NCBI GenBank assembly: GCA_963726065.1
Contig: CAVSAU010000009.1
Location: 124,001 to 188,000 of the forward strand
DNA: 64,000 nucleotides
Direction of reading: 5' to 3'
Source: Neomesorhizobium sp963726065
Lineage (GTDB): Bacteria > Pseudomonadota > Alphaproteobacteria > Rhizobiales > Rhizobiaceae
Shown here: positions 18,754 to 29,252 of the stretch, one piece after another
Layout of the letters: each line of letters begins with the position of its first letter
Position numbering within the stretch: position 1 is the stretch's first letter
Notes under the pieces: generated by a model
The model's input: the letters and a program-made list of their open reading frames with translations, nothing else
Databases searched by the model: none
Told to the model about the DNA's origin: nothing
Translations under genes and position numbers: made by a program

Positions 18754-18846
18754 GCGTTGTCCATAGGCCGGAGCGAAAAAAGATCGCGCAGCGCGATTTT
18801 TATTGCATTGGACAAGTATCCGGGGCCAGGAAGCCGCTTCCGGTTG

Positions 18847-19650
18847 TCAATTCCGCCGGTAAAGCCACAGTGTTACAGGCGCCAGCAGCAGCGTCAGGAC
18901 CGCCGGGGCCACCAGCGCAATGAGCACATCGCCGCCGGTGGCCGTACCCGCCATCAGGCCACGCAGCGCCGTCGTCATATGCGAGACCGGATTGCGCACG
19001 ACGAATGCTTCCAGCCAGTCGGGCATCGTTTCCGGCTGCACCATGATGTTCGAGGCAAAGACAAGCGGGAAGATGAAGGTGAAGCCGATCGTCATCACCG
19101 TCATCGGCGTGCTGATGAGAAGGCCAAGCACGATGAAGATCCAGCCGACGCCGAAGCCGATGGCGATCAGGAGCAGGAATGAGGCGACGACCCCGATGAA
19201 ACCCGCCTCCGGCCGGTAGCCGAGGACCAGGCCGACGCTCAGGATGATCAATCCGGCGATGATGTGGCGCAGCACGTCGCCCACCATGAGCCCGGCAAAG
19301 GGCGAAAGCGACCAGATGGGCAGAGAGCGGAAACGCTCGAACAGGCCCTTGCTGAGATCCGTGCTCAATCCCATGCCCGAATAGACCGAGTTGAACACCA
19401 CGGTCTGCACCAGGATGCCGGGCAGGAAAAATTGCAGATATTCGCCCGTCGAACCGGCCAGCGCACCGCCGAACACGAAGGTGAACAGCAGTGTGAACAT
19501 GAGCGGCGTCATGACAAGGTCGAAGAGCTGCTCCGGCACATGCTTGAATTTCAGGATCGCCCGCCAGCCGAATACCAGTGCGTTGGAAAAAGCCGAAGGG
19601 CGCGGCGGACGGGCGACGTTCGAAAGTGTCGCCGGGCTGATGTCGCTCAT
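18847..19650 (-). CDS. ABC-2 type exporter permease, DrrB-like
   Basis: This 267-residue integral membrane protein of the ABC-2 family has six hydrophobic segments, among them LFDLVMTPLMFTLLFTFVFGGALAG, YLQFFLPGILVQTVVFNSVY, LIILSVGLVLGY and FLLLIAIGFGVGWIFIVLGLL, with the family motif region PLVFASNIMVQPETMPDWLEAFVVRNPVSH. The start is an ATG overlapping the TGA of the upstream ATPase gene (ATGA), so the pair is translationally coupled. It forms the membrane part of a drug or lipid exporter resembling daunorubicin transporters. The substrate is unknown. Confidence 0.88.
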   Translation of the reverse strand: MSDISPATLSNVARPPRPSAFSNALVFGWRAILKFKHVPEQLFDLVMTPLMFTLLFTFVFGGALAGSTGEYLQFFLPGILVQTVVFNSVYSGMGLSTDLSKGLFERFRSLPIWSLSPFAGLMVGDVLRHIIAGLIILSVGLVLGYRPEAGFIGVVASFLLLIAIGFGVGWIFIVLGLLISTPMTVMTIGFTFIFPLVFASNIMVQPETMPDWLEAFVVRNPVSHMTTALRGLMAGTATGGDVLIALVAPAVLTLLLAPVTLWLYRRN

Positions 19651-20657
19651 GGATGTTTCTCCTCCGCTTCGTCTTCCAGCGGCTGGCCGGTAAGCGCGAA
19701 AAACACTTCGTCGAGGCTGGGCGATCCCATCGAGAAATCGGCCAACTCGATGCCGACGGAAATCAGCGCCGCCAGCGCTTCGTTGGCGGCCTTCGGCGTG
19801 CCGGCGATGATGGAAAGCCGCGCGCCTTCGGCGCTGCGCTGCACGGTGTTGTGAAGCCGCGCCTCGAGGAGTGCCTCTGCCTCGTCGAGCCGCGCGGGAT
19901 CGGCGAGAGCGACATGCAGGAAGCCGGAGCCGATGGTCGATTTTAACGCGTGGCTCGTGCCCTCGGCGATCTTGCGGCCATGATCGATAACAGCGATGCG
20001 GGCCGCCAGCTGGTCGGCTTCTTCCAGATATTGCGTTGTAAGCAGGATGGTGACGCCCGATTGCGCCAACTGCCTGATCATCCGCCACACGCCTTGCCGC
20101 GCCTTCGGGTCGAGGCCGGTGGTCGGCTCGTCGAGGAAGAGGACGCCCGGCGTCACGATCAGCGAGGCGGCGATATCCAACTTGCGCCGCATGCCGCCGG
20201 AATAGGATTTGACCTGTTTGCCCGCAGCTTCGGAAAGATCGAACGCGGTGAGCAGTTCGTCGGCGCGCTGCTTTGCGCGCCGGCCGGCAAAGCCCCAGAG
20301 CCGGGCCAACATCACGAGGTTCTCGCGTCCGGTCAGATCCTCGTCCAGGGAAGCGAACTGCCCGGTCATGGCAATCGACCCGCGCACGGCCTGGGGCTCC
20401 GCGGCAAGATCGTGGCCCATGATTGTTGCGCTGCCCGCGTCGGGGGAGAGCAGCGTCGCGAGAAGGCGGATCAGTGTCGTTTTGCCGGCCCCATTCGGCC
20501 CCAGCATGGCGAAGATCATGCCACGCGGTACGTCGAGATCGATCCCGTCCACCGCCTTGACGTCGCCGAAATGCTTGACGAGCCCGCGTACCGAAATTGC
20601 GAGCGGAACCACGTCGCGTGTGCGCGAGGAGACGTTAATCTGCGCCGTATCGTTCAT
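19647..20657 (-). CDS. ABC exporter ATP-binding protein, DrrA-like
   Basis: This 336-residue ATPase has Walker A GPNGAGKTT, signature SYSGGMRRKLDIA, Walker B VLFLDEPTTGLDP and the H-loop region ILLTTQYLEEADQLA, followed by a DrrA-type C-terminal extension ending SLDEVFFALTGQPLEDE. The start at 20657 (MNDTAQ) is chosen because it follows a GAAGGGGG Shine-Dalgarno. A longer in-frame start exists at 20705. It powers the permease encoded immediately downstream with a 4-base overlap. Together they form a two-component ABC exporter for an unknown hydrophobic compound. Confidence 0.9.
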   Translation of the reverse strand: MNDTAQINVSSRTRDVVPLAISVRGLVKHFGDVKAVDGIDLDVPRGMIFAMLGPNGAGKTTLIRLLATLLSPDAGSATIMGHDLAAEPQAVRGSIAMTGQFASLDEDLTGRENLVMLARLWGFAGRRAKQRADELLTAFDLSEAAGKQVKSYSGGMRRKLDIAASLIVTPGVLFLDEPTTGLDPKARQGVWRMIRQLAQSGVTILLTTQYLEEADQLAARIAVIDHGRKIAEGTSHALKSTIGSGFLHVALADPARLDEAEALLEARLHNTVQRSAEGARLSIIAGTPKAANEALAALISVGIELADFSMGSPSLDEVFFALTGQPLEDEAEEKHP

Positions 20658-20842
20658 CGCAATGGCCCCCTTCGAAAGGACGCAGATAAATCCACGACGC
20701 CGCAAGCCGGGCCATATGGGCCGCCTGCCGGCGCCAAAAGACCCGACCGCTCCGACTTGGGTTGTGTTACGGATTTTTCAAGTGGTGTCTAAGGCAGTGC
20801 CTCAATCCTACTGACACGGATACTCCCGCGGCTGCGGCCCGA

Positions 20843-23492
20843 TTAAGCCAGGGTGCGTTCGACGATGTCGCGCAGGTCGGCCGACAGGTTGTCCGCCGCG
20901 GCGATGGCCAGCAGCGTTTCCCGCGCCTTGGCTTGGCGTACGGGCTCGAGCGAGCGCCATGACCGCAACGCTGTCGCCAGCCTGGCGGCGATTTGCGGAT
21001 TGCGCTTCTCCACCGCCAGAACAGTGTCGGCGAAAAGCCTGTAGCCAGCCCCATCGGCACGGTGGAAACCCGTCTGGTTGGCGGTCGCGAAGGTGCCCAC
21101 CAGCGCACGAACCCGGTTCGGGTTGGTAAGCGAGAAAGCCGGGTGTTCCATCAGCGCTCCAACGGTGACGGCGGCATTTTTCCCTGGCACGGTGGCTTGG
21201 ATCTGGAACCATTTGTCGAGCACGAGTGCATCCGAGCGGAAGCGCTTTTCGAAGGCCGCCAAAGCCGACAGCGCCTGCGACGAGCCGGAAAAACGGTGCG
21301 CCAGGATGGTCAGCGCCGCCGCGCGGTCGGTCATGTTGGTCGCGCCGGCAAATTCCTTTTCGGCAAAAGCCGGATCGCCGGATGCGACCGAGAGGTAGTC
21401 CAGGAGCACGTTGCGCAATGCCCGACGCCCGGCGCTGGCAGCATCCGGGCTGAACTCGCCCTTGTTGTGCAGCCTGTTGAAAAGTTCGCCGAAGCGGCTT
21501 TCGTTCGCCAGGGCGATGGCGCGCGTAAGCGCTTCGCGCGCTTCGAAGATGCAGTCCGGTTCGATGTTGGTGCCGATCTCGCGCGCCACGTCGGCCTCGC
21601 CCGGCAAGCTCAGCGCCAGCGCGCGATAGGCCGGTTCCAGATCCTCGTCGGTGGCGATGTCGCCGGCCAGCGCGGAGAGTTCGGCCGAGTAGTCGGTGCC
21701 CTTGCCGCCGCGGCACTTGCGGAAGCCGGAAATCAGCTCGTCGGTCAAGAGCGTGTTCAGCGACTGCCAGCGCGAGAACAGGTCGCTGTCGTGTCGCGCC
21801 AGGAAGTAGTGGCCCTCCGGTTTCTGCTCGATGGCGAGCGTGATCGGCGCCGAGAAGCCGCGGTTGAGCGAAACCGCGGGGCGGGACGAAACGCCAGAGA
21901 AACGAACCGAGTGGCGGCGTTTCCTCACATGGATGATATCGCCCTCCACCGTGGCGCCCTCGACGCGGCCGTAGGCGATGTCCTTGCCATCAGGGCCGAC
22001 GAGGCCGAAAGCGACGGGGATGTGCATCAGCCGCTTGCGGCTCTCCGATGGTGTCGGCGGCACCGACTGCTCGATCTCCAGGGTGAATTCGGCCGCCGCC
22101 GCATTGTAGGACGAGGCGACGCTGAGATTCGGCGTTCCGGCCTGATGATACCACAGCGCGAACTGCGAGAGGTCGCGGCCCGAAACGTCCTCGAACACCT
22201 TGAGGAAATCCTCGATCGTCGCGGCGTCGCCGTCATGCCGTTCGAAATAGAGATCCATGCCGGCGCGGAAGCTTTCCGCGCCGAGGATGGTGCGGATCAT
22301 GCGCACGACTTCCGAGCCCTTCTCGTAGACGGTGGCGGTATAGAAGTTGTTGATCTCGCGGTAGCGGCGCGGCCGCACCGGATGAGCCAGCGGGCCCTGA
22401 TCCTCGGGGAACTGATGCGCCCTGCAGCGTCCGGACTTCGGCGATGCGCTTGACGGCGCGCGAGCGCTGGTCGGCGGAAAATTCGTGGTCGCGGAAAACG
22501 GTCAGCCCTTCCTTCAGGCAAAGCTGGAACCAGTCGCGGCAAGTGATTCTGTTGCCTGTCCAATTGTGGAAATACTCATGCGCGATGATCGCCTCGATAT
22601 TGGCGAAGTCGGCGTCGGTCGCGGTCTCGTCGTCGGCCAGCACATACTTGTCGTTGAAGAGGTTCAGCCCCTTGTTCTCCATCGCGCCCATGTTGAAGTC
22701 GGACACGGCGACGATGTTGAAGACGTCGAGGTCGTATTCGCGGCCGAACTTCTCCTCGTCCCACTTCATCGAGCGCTTCAGCGCGTCCATCGCGTAGGCG
22801 GCGCGCGCTTCCTTGCCGTGCTCGACATAGATGCCGAGTTCGACCGTGCGGCCGGACGCCGTGACGAAGACATCGCCGACGCGGCCGAGGTCGCCGGCAA
22901 CCAGGGCGAAGAGATAGGACGGTTTCGGGAAGGGATCTTTCCAGACGGCGATAGTGGCGGCCGTCGGCAAGATCGCCCGTCTCGCCCGGATTGCCGTTGG
23001 CAAGCAGCAGCGGCGCTTCGCTGCGCGCCGCTTCGATGCGCACCGTGTAGACCGACAGGATGTCCGGGCGGTCGAGGAAATAGGTGATGCGGCGAAAGCC
23101 TTCCGCCTCGCATTGCGTGCAGTAGACGTTGCTGGAGCGGTAGAGTCCCATCAGCTTTTCGTTTGTCGACGGGTCGAGCTCCGTCTCGATCGAAACAACG
23201 AATTTTTGCGCGGCTGGAGGCTTGCGGATGGTGAGCTTGTCCGGCGTCGCCTCGTATTGCGATGCGGAGATCGGCGCGCCGTCGATCCGTATCGATTTCA
23301 GCGTCAGCTCGTCGCCGTCGAGCACCAGCGGCGCGTTCGTTTGCGACGCCGTCGCGCCGTTCGACGGTCAGTTCGGCGACGACCAGCGCGTTTTCCGGCG
23401 ACAGCCGAAAGGTAAGTCGCGTCTCCGGGATGAGGTAATCGCTTGGGCGATAGTCCTCGAGCCGGAAGACCTGGCCGGTATCTGATACGCAT
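20843..23492 (-). CDS. pepN: aminopeptidase N, M1 family (frameshifted)
   Basis: This is a cytoplasmic zinc aminopeptidase of about 880 residues. It shows the substrate-binding GAMENKGLNLF motif and the zinc site HEYFHNWTGN followed by the distal Glu in LKEGLTVFRDHEFS. The N-terminal domain begins VFRLEDYRPSDYLIPETRLTF. The C-terminal helical domain includes FDRADGAGYRLFADTVLAVEKRNPQIAARL in a different frame from some upstream parts. Extra bases break the frame at about 23488, 23345, 22945 and 22415. Each side reads as conserved PepN, and the last 1.5 kb is clean. The gene removes N-terminal residues from peptides in protein turnover. Confidence 0.92.
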
Positions 23493-23656
23493 ATCGAACG
23501 CTTTCCCTGTCGCTACAAAGCTGTGGCGGTTTAGCCGTCATTCCGGACTGGCACAACAAAAACGGGAAACTGCACTTTACACGACCCTGACCTCTCGACA
23601 AAACTGGAAGAGGGCATATTTCGTCTTTCTCGCCCAAATCATCCCGCGGAGCAGTC

Positions 23657-25990
23657 ATGACCATCGTCACACCGAAATTCGGGATGGGCGCATCCGTCCT
23701 GCGCCTCGAGGACGAAAGCCTTCATCACCGGCAAGGGCCGCTACACCGACGACATCTCGCCGGCGGGCCTGCTGCACGGCTACGTGCTGCGCTCGCCGGT
23801 CGCCAAAGGCAGGTTCACGATCGGCTCGACCGAGGCGGCCACGCGCAGCGCCCGGCGTGCATCTGGTGCTGACCGGGGCCGACCTCGCCCATCTCGGCGA
23901 CGCTGAAGTCCGGCGTCATGCAGAAGCAGCCGGACGGCACCCGGGCGCCGACGCGCGACATCCCGATCCTGTGCCGCGACCGCGTCAACTATGTCGGCGA
24001 CGCCGTCGCCTTCGTCGTCGCCGACAGCCGCGCGCTGGCGCAGGACGCCGCCGAACTGATCGAGGTCGACTATGACGGCGAAGACGCCGCCGCCGACACC
24101 GCGCACCGCGCTCGATCCCGGACACGCCGCTGGTCTGGCCCGAACTCGGCTCCAACCGGGCCTTCACTCTATGCAGATGGGCGACCAGGCCAAGACCGAC
24201 GCCGCCTTCGCCAAGGCCGACAAGCGTCACCCGCATCGAGTTCATCAACAACCGGCTGGTCTGCAACTACATGGAGCCGCGCTCGGCGATCGGCGAATGG
24301 AAGCGCCGACGAGGACCGCTTCGTGCTGACCACCGGCTCGCAGGGCGTGCATTCCATGCGGGACATCATTGCCGGCAGGTGTTCGGCATCGAAGCCGAAG
24401 AAGCTGCGCGTCATCACGCCCGACGTCGGCGGCGGCTTCGGCCCGAAGAGCTTCGTCTACCGCGAATATCGCGCTGGTGCTGGAGGCGGCGAAGCGCCTG
24501 GGCCGGCCGGTCAAATGGGCGGGCGACCGCACCGAGCATTTCCTGACCGACGCGCAAGGCCGCGACAACGTGCGTCGACCGCCGAAATGGCGATGGACGC
24601 CGACGGCCGCTTCCTCGGCGCTGCGGGTCGACCTCGATCGCCAATCTCGGCGCCTATATCTCGCAATACGGCCCGTTCATCCCCTATGTCGGCGCCACCA
24701 TGTCGACCGGCGTCTACGACATCCAGGCGCTCGACGTGACGATCACCGGCGTCTACACCAACACCTGCCCGGTCGACGCCTATCGCGGCGCAGGGCGGCC
24801 CGGAGGCGGCCTTCCTGCTCGAAAAGCTGGTCGACGCCTGCGCGCGCGACCTCGGCATCGACGCCCGACGAAATCCGCCGCCGCAACTTCATCCGGCCGG
24901 AGCAGTTTCCCTACCGCACCGCAGACCGGCCGGCTCTACGACGTCGGCGAGTTCGACGGCCACATGACGCTGGCCATGGAGCGCGCCGGCTGGAAGAGCT
25001 TCGACGAGCGGCTGCGGCAATCGAAGGCCGCCGGCAAGATCCGCGGCATCGGCATGGCGACCTATATCGAGGCCTGCGCCTTCGCGGGTTCCGAGCCGGC
25101 CATCGTCGAAGCTCAACGGCGACGGCACGGTGACGCTGTCGATCGGCACGCAGACCAACGGGCAGGGCCATGCCACCGCCTATGCGCAGTTCGTCGCCGA
25201 AAAGCTCAACATCGACATTTCGCCGCATCAACGTGCACCAGGGCGACACCGACCGGCTCGCCAGGCGGCGGCGGCACCGGCGGCTCGCGCTCGATCCCGC
25301 TCGGCGGCGTCTCGGCGGCGCGCGCCGGCGAGGATCTTGCCGAGAAGATCAAGAAGATCGCCGCCGACGAACTGGAGGCGTCGGCCGCCGACATCGAGCT
25401 GGTCGACGGGACTGCGCGCATCGTCGGCACCGACCGCTCGATCGGCTTTCGCGGCGATCGCCAAGGCGGCCAAGAAGCCGGACGACCTCGAAGGGCTTCG
25501 GCGAGTTCGTGCAGGACGAGTGCACCTATCCGAACGGCACCCATATCTGCGAGGTCGAGATCGATCCCGGAGACCGGCGCAGACCGAGGTCGTCGCCTAT
25601 ACGATCGTCGACGATTTCGGCGTGACGGTGAACCCGATCCTGCTCGCCGGCCAGGTGCATGGCGGCGTCGTGCAGGGCATCGGCCAGGCGCTGACCGAGA
25701 ACACGGTCTATCGCGAGGACGGCCAGCTGCTGACCGCGAGCTTCATGGACTACGCGCATGCCGCGCGCCGACAACGTGCCGTTCTTCCATTTCGAGACGC
25801 GCAACGTGCCCTCGACCACCAATGCGCTGGGCATCAAGGGCGCGGGCGAGGCCGGCACGATCGGCGCGACGCCGCCGCGCTGAACGCCGTGACCGACGCG
25901 CTCTACCGCGCCTACGGCATCGGCCATATCGAGATGCCGGCGACGCCCGACGCGGATCTGGAACGCCATTCAGGACGCGAAATCAGCTGA
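23657..25990 (+). CDS. molybdenum hydroxylase large subunit, form II CoxL-like (about 30 frameshifts)
   Basis: This is a xanthine dehydrogenase / aerobic CO dehydrogenase large-subunit family protein of about 770 residues that would carry the molybdopterin cofactor. Recognisable blocks in order are FGMGASVLRLEDES, VNYVGDAVAFVVADS, YMEPRSAIGEW, TTGSQGVHSMRDII, TPDVGGGFGPKSF, VDAYRGAGRPE, GMATYIEACAF, NGQGHATAYAQF and GGVVQGIGQALTE. The active-site loop is AYRGAGR, the form II type, not the AYXCSFR of true CO dehydrogenases, so its substrate is unknown. It lacks adjacent small and medium subunit genes. Nearly every 60-80 bases the frame slips by one base, mostly an extra base, yet each fragment is conserved. 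The end is taken at TGA 25988-25990. Confidence 0.82.
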
Positions 25991-26065
25991 CGCGTCAGCG
26001 CCTAGGCCTTGCATTCGGCGACATGCCGCGATCCACTGGAGAGTCGTACACGTGCCCGCTAAACG

Positions 26066-27043
26066 ATGAATGAACAAACGACGAGTCGCCGGCGACGGAC
26101 CGAGGTGGACACCAGAACCCGCTGACCGGCATCGCCCTGAAGGTCGCTGTCGGTCGCGATCTTCGTCGGCATGTCTTCCTTCATCAAGGCGGCCGGGCAG
26201 CTGCCGGCCGGCCAGATCGTCTTCTTCCGCTCCTTCTTCGCGATGCTTCCGATCCTGGCCTTCCTCGCCTGCCGCGGCGAACTGCGCAGCCGCTCTCGAC
26301 ACCAACCGGCCGCTCAGCCATATCGCGCGCGGCCTGGTCGGCGTGTCGGCGATGGGGCTCGGCTTCTTCGCGCTGACCCGGCTGCCGCTGCCGGAAGCGA
26401 TCACGCTCAACTATGCGCAGCCGCTGCTGGTCGTCGTTTTCAGCGCGCTGTTCCTCGGCGAGACGATCCGCATCTACCGCTGGAGCGCGGTCGCCGTCGG
26501 CCTGGTCGGCGTCTTCATCATCTCCTGGCCGAAGCTGACGCTTGCTCGATTCGCCGGCCGGCATGAGCGACCAGCGAAGCGGTCGGCGTCGTCGCTGCCC
26601 TCGTGGCGGCCGGCATTTCGGCAGTCGCGCTGCTGCTGGTCCGCAACCTGGTGCGCACCGAGAAAGACGGCGACCATCGTGCTCTGGTTCTCGCTGACGG
26701 CAAGCGTCGTCGGCGCTGCTGACGCTGCCGTTCGGCTGGCAGGCGCTCACCTGCCGAGCAGGCCGCGTTCCTCATCGCCGCGGGCATCTGCGGCGGCGTC
26801 GCGCAGATCCTGATGACGGAAGCCTATCGCCACGCCGAGGCCTCGACGGTCGCGCCGTTCGAATACACCTCGATGATCCTCGGCATCATCGTCGGCTATC
26901 TCGCCTTCGGCGACGTGCCGACCATCCACATGCTGGTCGGCGGCGCGATCGTCGTCGGCGCCGGCATCTTCATCATCTGGCGCGAGCGCCAGCTCGGCCT
27001 AAAACGCGGCGCCGCCAGAAAGGTGACCCCGCCACAAGGTTAG
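26066..27043 (+). CDS. EamA/DMT-family transporter (frameshifted)
   Basis: This ten-helix drug/metabolite-type permease of about 315 residues is read across several frames. Segments include GMSSFIKAAGQLPAGQIVFFRSFFAMLPILAF, the EamA hallmark LPEAITLNYAQPLLVVVFSALFLGE, then VAVGLVGVFIISWP, and in the second repeat AEASTVAPFEYTSMILGIIVGYLAFGDVPT followed by a final helix and a basic tail. The duplicated EamA layout and the glutamate at the end of helix 4 in each half are typical. At least seven single-base slips occur before 26820, and the last 220 bases are clean. The substrate is unknown. It follows the CoxL-like gene by 75 bases on the same strand. Confidence 0.82.
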
Positions 27044-27121
27044 CCGGGTTGACAAAAAACCCAGCAATTCCGCCACCTTCTTAAGCGGTAGGCACAAAGG
27101 AATTTGCAAAAGATCAATTTG

Positions 27122-27139
27122 TGTTACTCTAATGTAACA
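27122..27139. promoter_or_regulatory. inverted repeat TGTTAC-N6-GTAACA, candidate operator
   Basis: TGTTAC at 27122-27127 and GTAACA at 27134-27139 form a perfect 6-bp inverted repeat with a 6-base spacer in an A/T-rich stretch. It lies 25-42 bases before the GTG at 27164 and about 120 bases before the first ATG of the transporter gene. A TTGACA box lies at about 27050. It looks like a binding site for a dimeric repressor, which I cannot identify. Confidence 0.45.
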
Positions 27140-27163
27140 AAAAAACGCAAGGTGGGATTCGTT

Positions 27164-29185
27164 GTGATTCGGGTACTGGCCGCGAGGCCTCTACCATCTT
27201 CCGTCGACAAGTGGTGGAATGGCGGTTCCCGCCCCCCTCCATTGACGCCGGTTTCCTCGATGCGCGGCTTCTGGGGCCTGATGCGGGCCTACTGGTTCTC
27301 AGAGCGCTGGAAGGAAGCGTGGGCTCTGACCATCATCATTGCCCTTCTGACGGCGGTCGCCAGCAAAGCCAGCGTCTGGATCGCCGAAGCCTCGGGCGAA
27401 CTCGTCAATTCGATTGCCTTCTTCCACGACCCGCTCAACATGTCGCCGCTGGCGACGCTGCTGACAAACGCGGGCATGCTGGTTCTTCTGGTGATGATCA
27501 AGGATGTCGCCTTCGTCGGCGTCCGCCACCTGTTTTCCTCGACACTGCACCGCAAATGGCGCGGCTGGCTGAACAGCCGCTTCAACGAGGCGCTGCTTGA
27601 CGGCAATCACACGCATTTCCACGTGCAGCACGGCGGCAAAGGGCAAGGACGGCCTGATAGCCGAAGCGCCCGACAACATCGACCAGCGCGTCCAGGATTC
27701 GATCAAGCAGATGACCGGCGGCGCTATCGGCCTGGCCATGGGCGTGCTGGGCGTCGCGACGTCGTTGTATTTCGTCGGCCAGAAGCTGATCGAGACCTCG
27801 ACCTCGGTGGCCGGGCTGGAGTTTCTCGGCGACTATGGCGGCGCCGTGCTCGCCTTCGCGGCGGTGGCGCTTTACGTGCCGGCAAACACGCTTATCGCCA
27901 TGAAGCTCGGCGGCATCCTGGAGAGGCTGACCATCGCCATCCAGCAGGCCGAAGGCAGCTATCGCGCCGAACTGACCACCCTGTTGCGCCGCAGCTTCCA
28001 TGTCGCCGCCGCTGGTGGCGAAAACGTCGCAAAAGGAAATGCACGATCGGCTTTATGTCGGTATCGATCGCACCTGGGCGACGCCTGAACTGGATCAATG
28101 CCGGCTACATGTCGTTCGAGACGATCTACAATTTCGTCGCGGCGCGGATTGTCGCCTACGGCCCCGGCCTGCTGCCCTATATGCACGAACAGATCGACCT
28201 CAAGCGCTATATAACGGGCGCCGAACTGGTGAATTCCCTGATCAGCCAATGTTCCTGGTTTATCCATGTGATGCCGTCGATCGCCACGCTGAACGCCAAT
28301 GCCAAGCGCATCACCGACCTCGCCAACGCCATCGAGAACGTGCAGCAGCCGCAGGAATTCTACCGGTTGAGCGGCCGGTCCGATTTCCGCTACGACGCCC
28401 AGCATCCGGTGTTCGGCCTCACCGTCAAGCGCCTCGAACTGATGCATCAGGGTGAAGATGCCGCGCCTTTCCTGAGTGCCGGCAACATCCGCTTCCGCCG
28501 AGGCGAATGGACGCTCATCAAGGGCGAGTCCGGCAGTGGCAAGACCAGCCTCATCAAGGCGATCAACGGCCTGTGGCCTTACGGCCAGGGCGACATCGTC
28601 TTCCCGGAAGGGGTACGTTCCTACTACGCCGCGCAGGACGTAAAGCTGCAGCAGGTTTCGCTGAAGCGGCTGGTCTGCCTGCCCGACGGCGACGAGGCCC
28701 ATGCCGACGCGCGCGTCGCGGCCGTGCTTCACAAGGCTGGATTGGGCGACTTCATCGAGTATCTCGCGGCAGAGGATCGCGAGGGCAAGATTTGGGATCA
28801 GGTTCTCTCGGGCGGCCAGAAGCAGAAGCTGATGCTTGCCCGCATCCTGCTGCACCAGCCCGGCATCCTGTTCCTCGACGAGGCGACCGGCGCGCTCGAC
28901 CCCGACGCCAAGATCGCCTTCCACCAGGCCATCAAGGACAATTGCGCCGGCATCACCGTTATCAGCGTCATGCACGAACCCGAGCCGCCGAAGGCCGCCA
29001 ACGGCGCCTCCTTCTACCATAGCATTCTCCTGCTCGAGGATGGCATTGCGATGAAGACGCCGATCGTGGCGAACCCGCCGATGGAGGTTGCCGCAGCGCT
29101 CGTGCAGCCTTTCCCGGTCGATGGCGCGCGCCTGCGGTTAGCCCGCATCATCCGCGCCAAGGGAAAACGTCCGGGCCTGCGCTAA
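27164..29185 (+). CDS. ABC transporter with fused permease and ATPase, SbmA/BacA-like (YddA type; frameshifted)
   Basis: This single polypeptide has an N-terminal SbmA/BacA-type membrane domain and a C-terminal ATPase. Membrane segments start at WALTIIIALLTAVASKASVWIAEA. The domain motif APDNIDQRVQDSI is the family's cytoplasmic EAA-like loop. ATPase motifs are GESGSGKTSLIKAI (Walker A), LSGGQKQKLMLARIL (signature) and GILFLDEATGALD (Walker B). The frame slips by one near 27640, 28025 and 28077, returning to the original frame. Possible starts are GTG 27164, ATG 27260, or TTG 27104. The latter would put the inverted repeat inside the gene, so I prefer 27164 or 27260. Relatives import peptides or very-long-chain fatty acids. 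Confidence 0.85.
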   Translation: MIRVLAARPLPSSVDKWWNGGSRPPPLTPVSSMRGFWGLMRAYWFSERWKEAWALTIIIALLTAVASKASVWIAEASGELVNSIAFFHDPLNMSPLATLLTNAGMLVLLVMIKDVAFVGVRHLFSSTLHRKWRGWLNSRFNEALLDGNHTHFHVQHGGKGQGRPDSRSARQHRPARPGFDQADDRRRYRPGHGRAGRRDVVVFRRPEADRDLDLGGRAGVSRRLWRRRARLRGGGALRAGKHAYRHEARRHPGEADHRHPAGRRQLSRRTDHPVAPQLPCRRRWWRKRRKRKCTIGFMSVSIAPGRRLNWINAGYMSFETIYNFVAARIVAYGPGLLPYMHEQIDLKRYITGAELVNSLISQCSWFIHVMPSIATLNANAKRITDLANAIENVQQPQEFYRLSGRSDFRYDAQHPVFGLTVKRLELMHQGEDAAPFLSAGNIRFRRGEWTLIKGESGSGKTSLIKAINGLWPYGQGDIVFPEGVRSYYAAQDVKLQQVSLKRLVCLPDGDEAHADARVAAVLHKAGLGDFIEYLAAEDREGKIWDQVLSGGQKQKLMLARILLHQPGILFLDEATGALDPDAKIAFHQAIKDNCAGITVISVMHEPEPPKAANGASFYHSILLLEDGIAMKTPIVANPPMEVAAALVQPFPVDGARLRLARIIRAKGKRPGLR

Positions 29186-29252
29186 CGGCAATGCATGACT
29201 TCCAACCGATGACCTTGGCGCGCCTGAAATGACGCGCGCGGCACTGTAGCCG

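Noticed and set aside
20843..23492. Pseudogene decay of pepN, ccmF, dapA and similar genes
   Set aside because: The proteins are conserved on both sides of each shift, catalytic residues are kept, and several genes are essential, so sequence error is simpler.
23657..25990. Programmed ribosomal frameshifting or recoding as an explanation of the shifts
   Set aside because: About 30 sites in one gene with no shared slippery sequence or stimulatory structure is not credible. The same kind of shift occurs in unrelated genes with no common motif.
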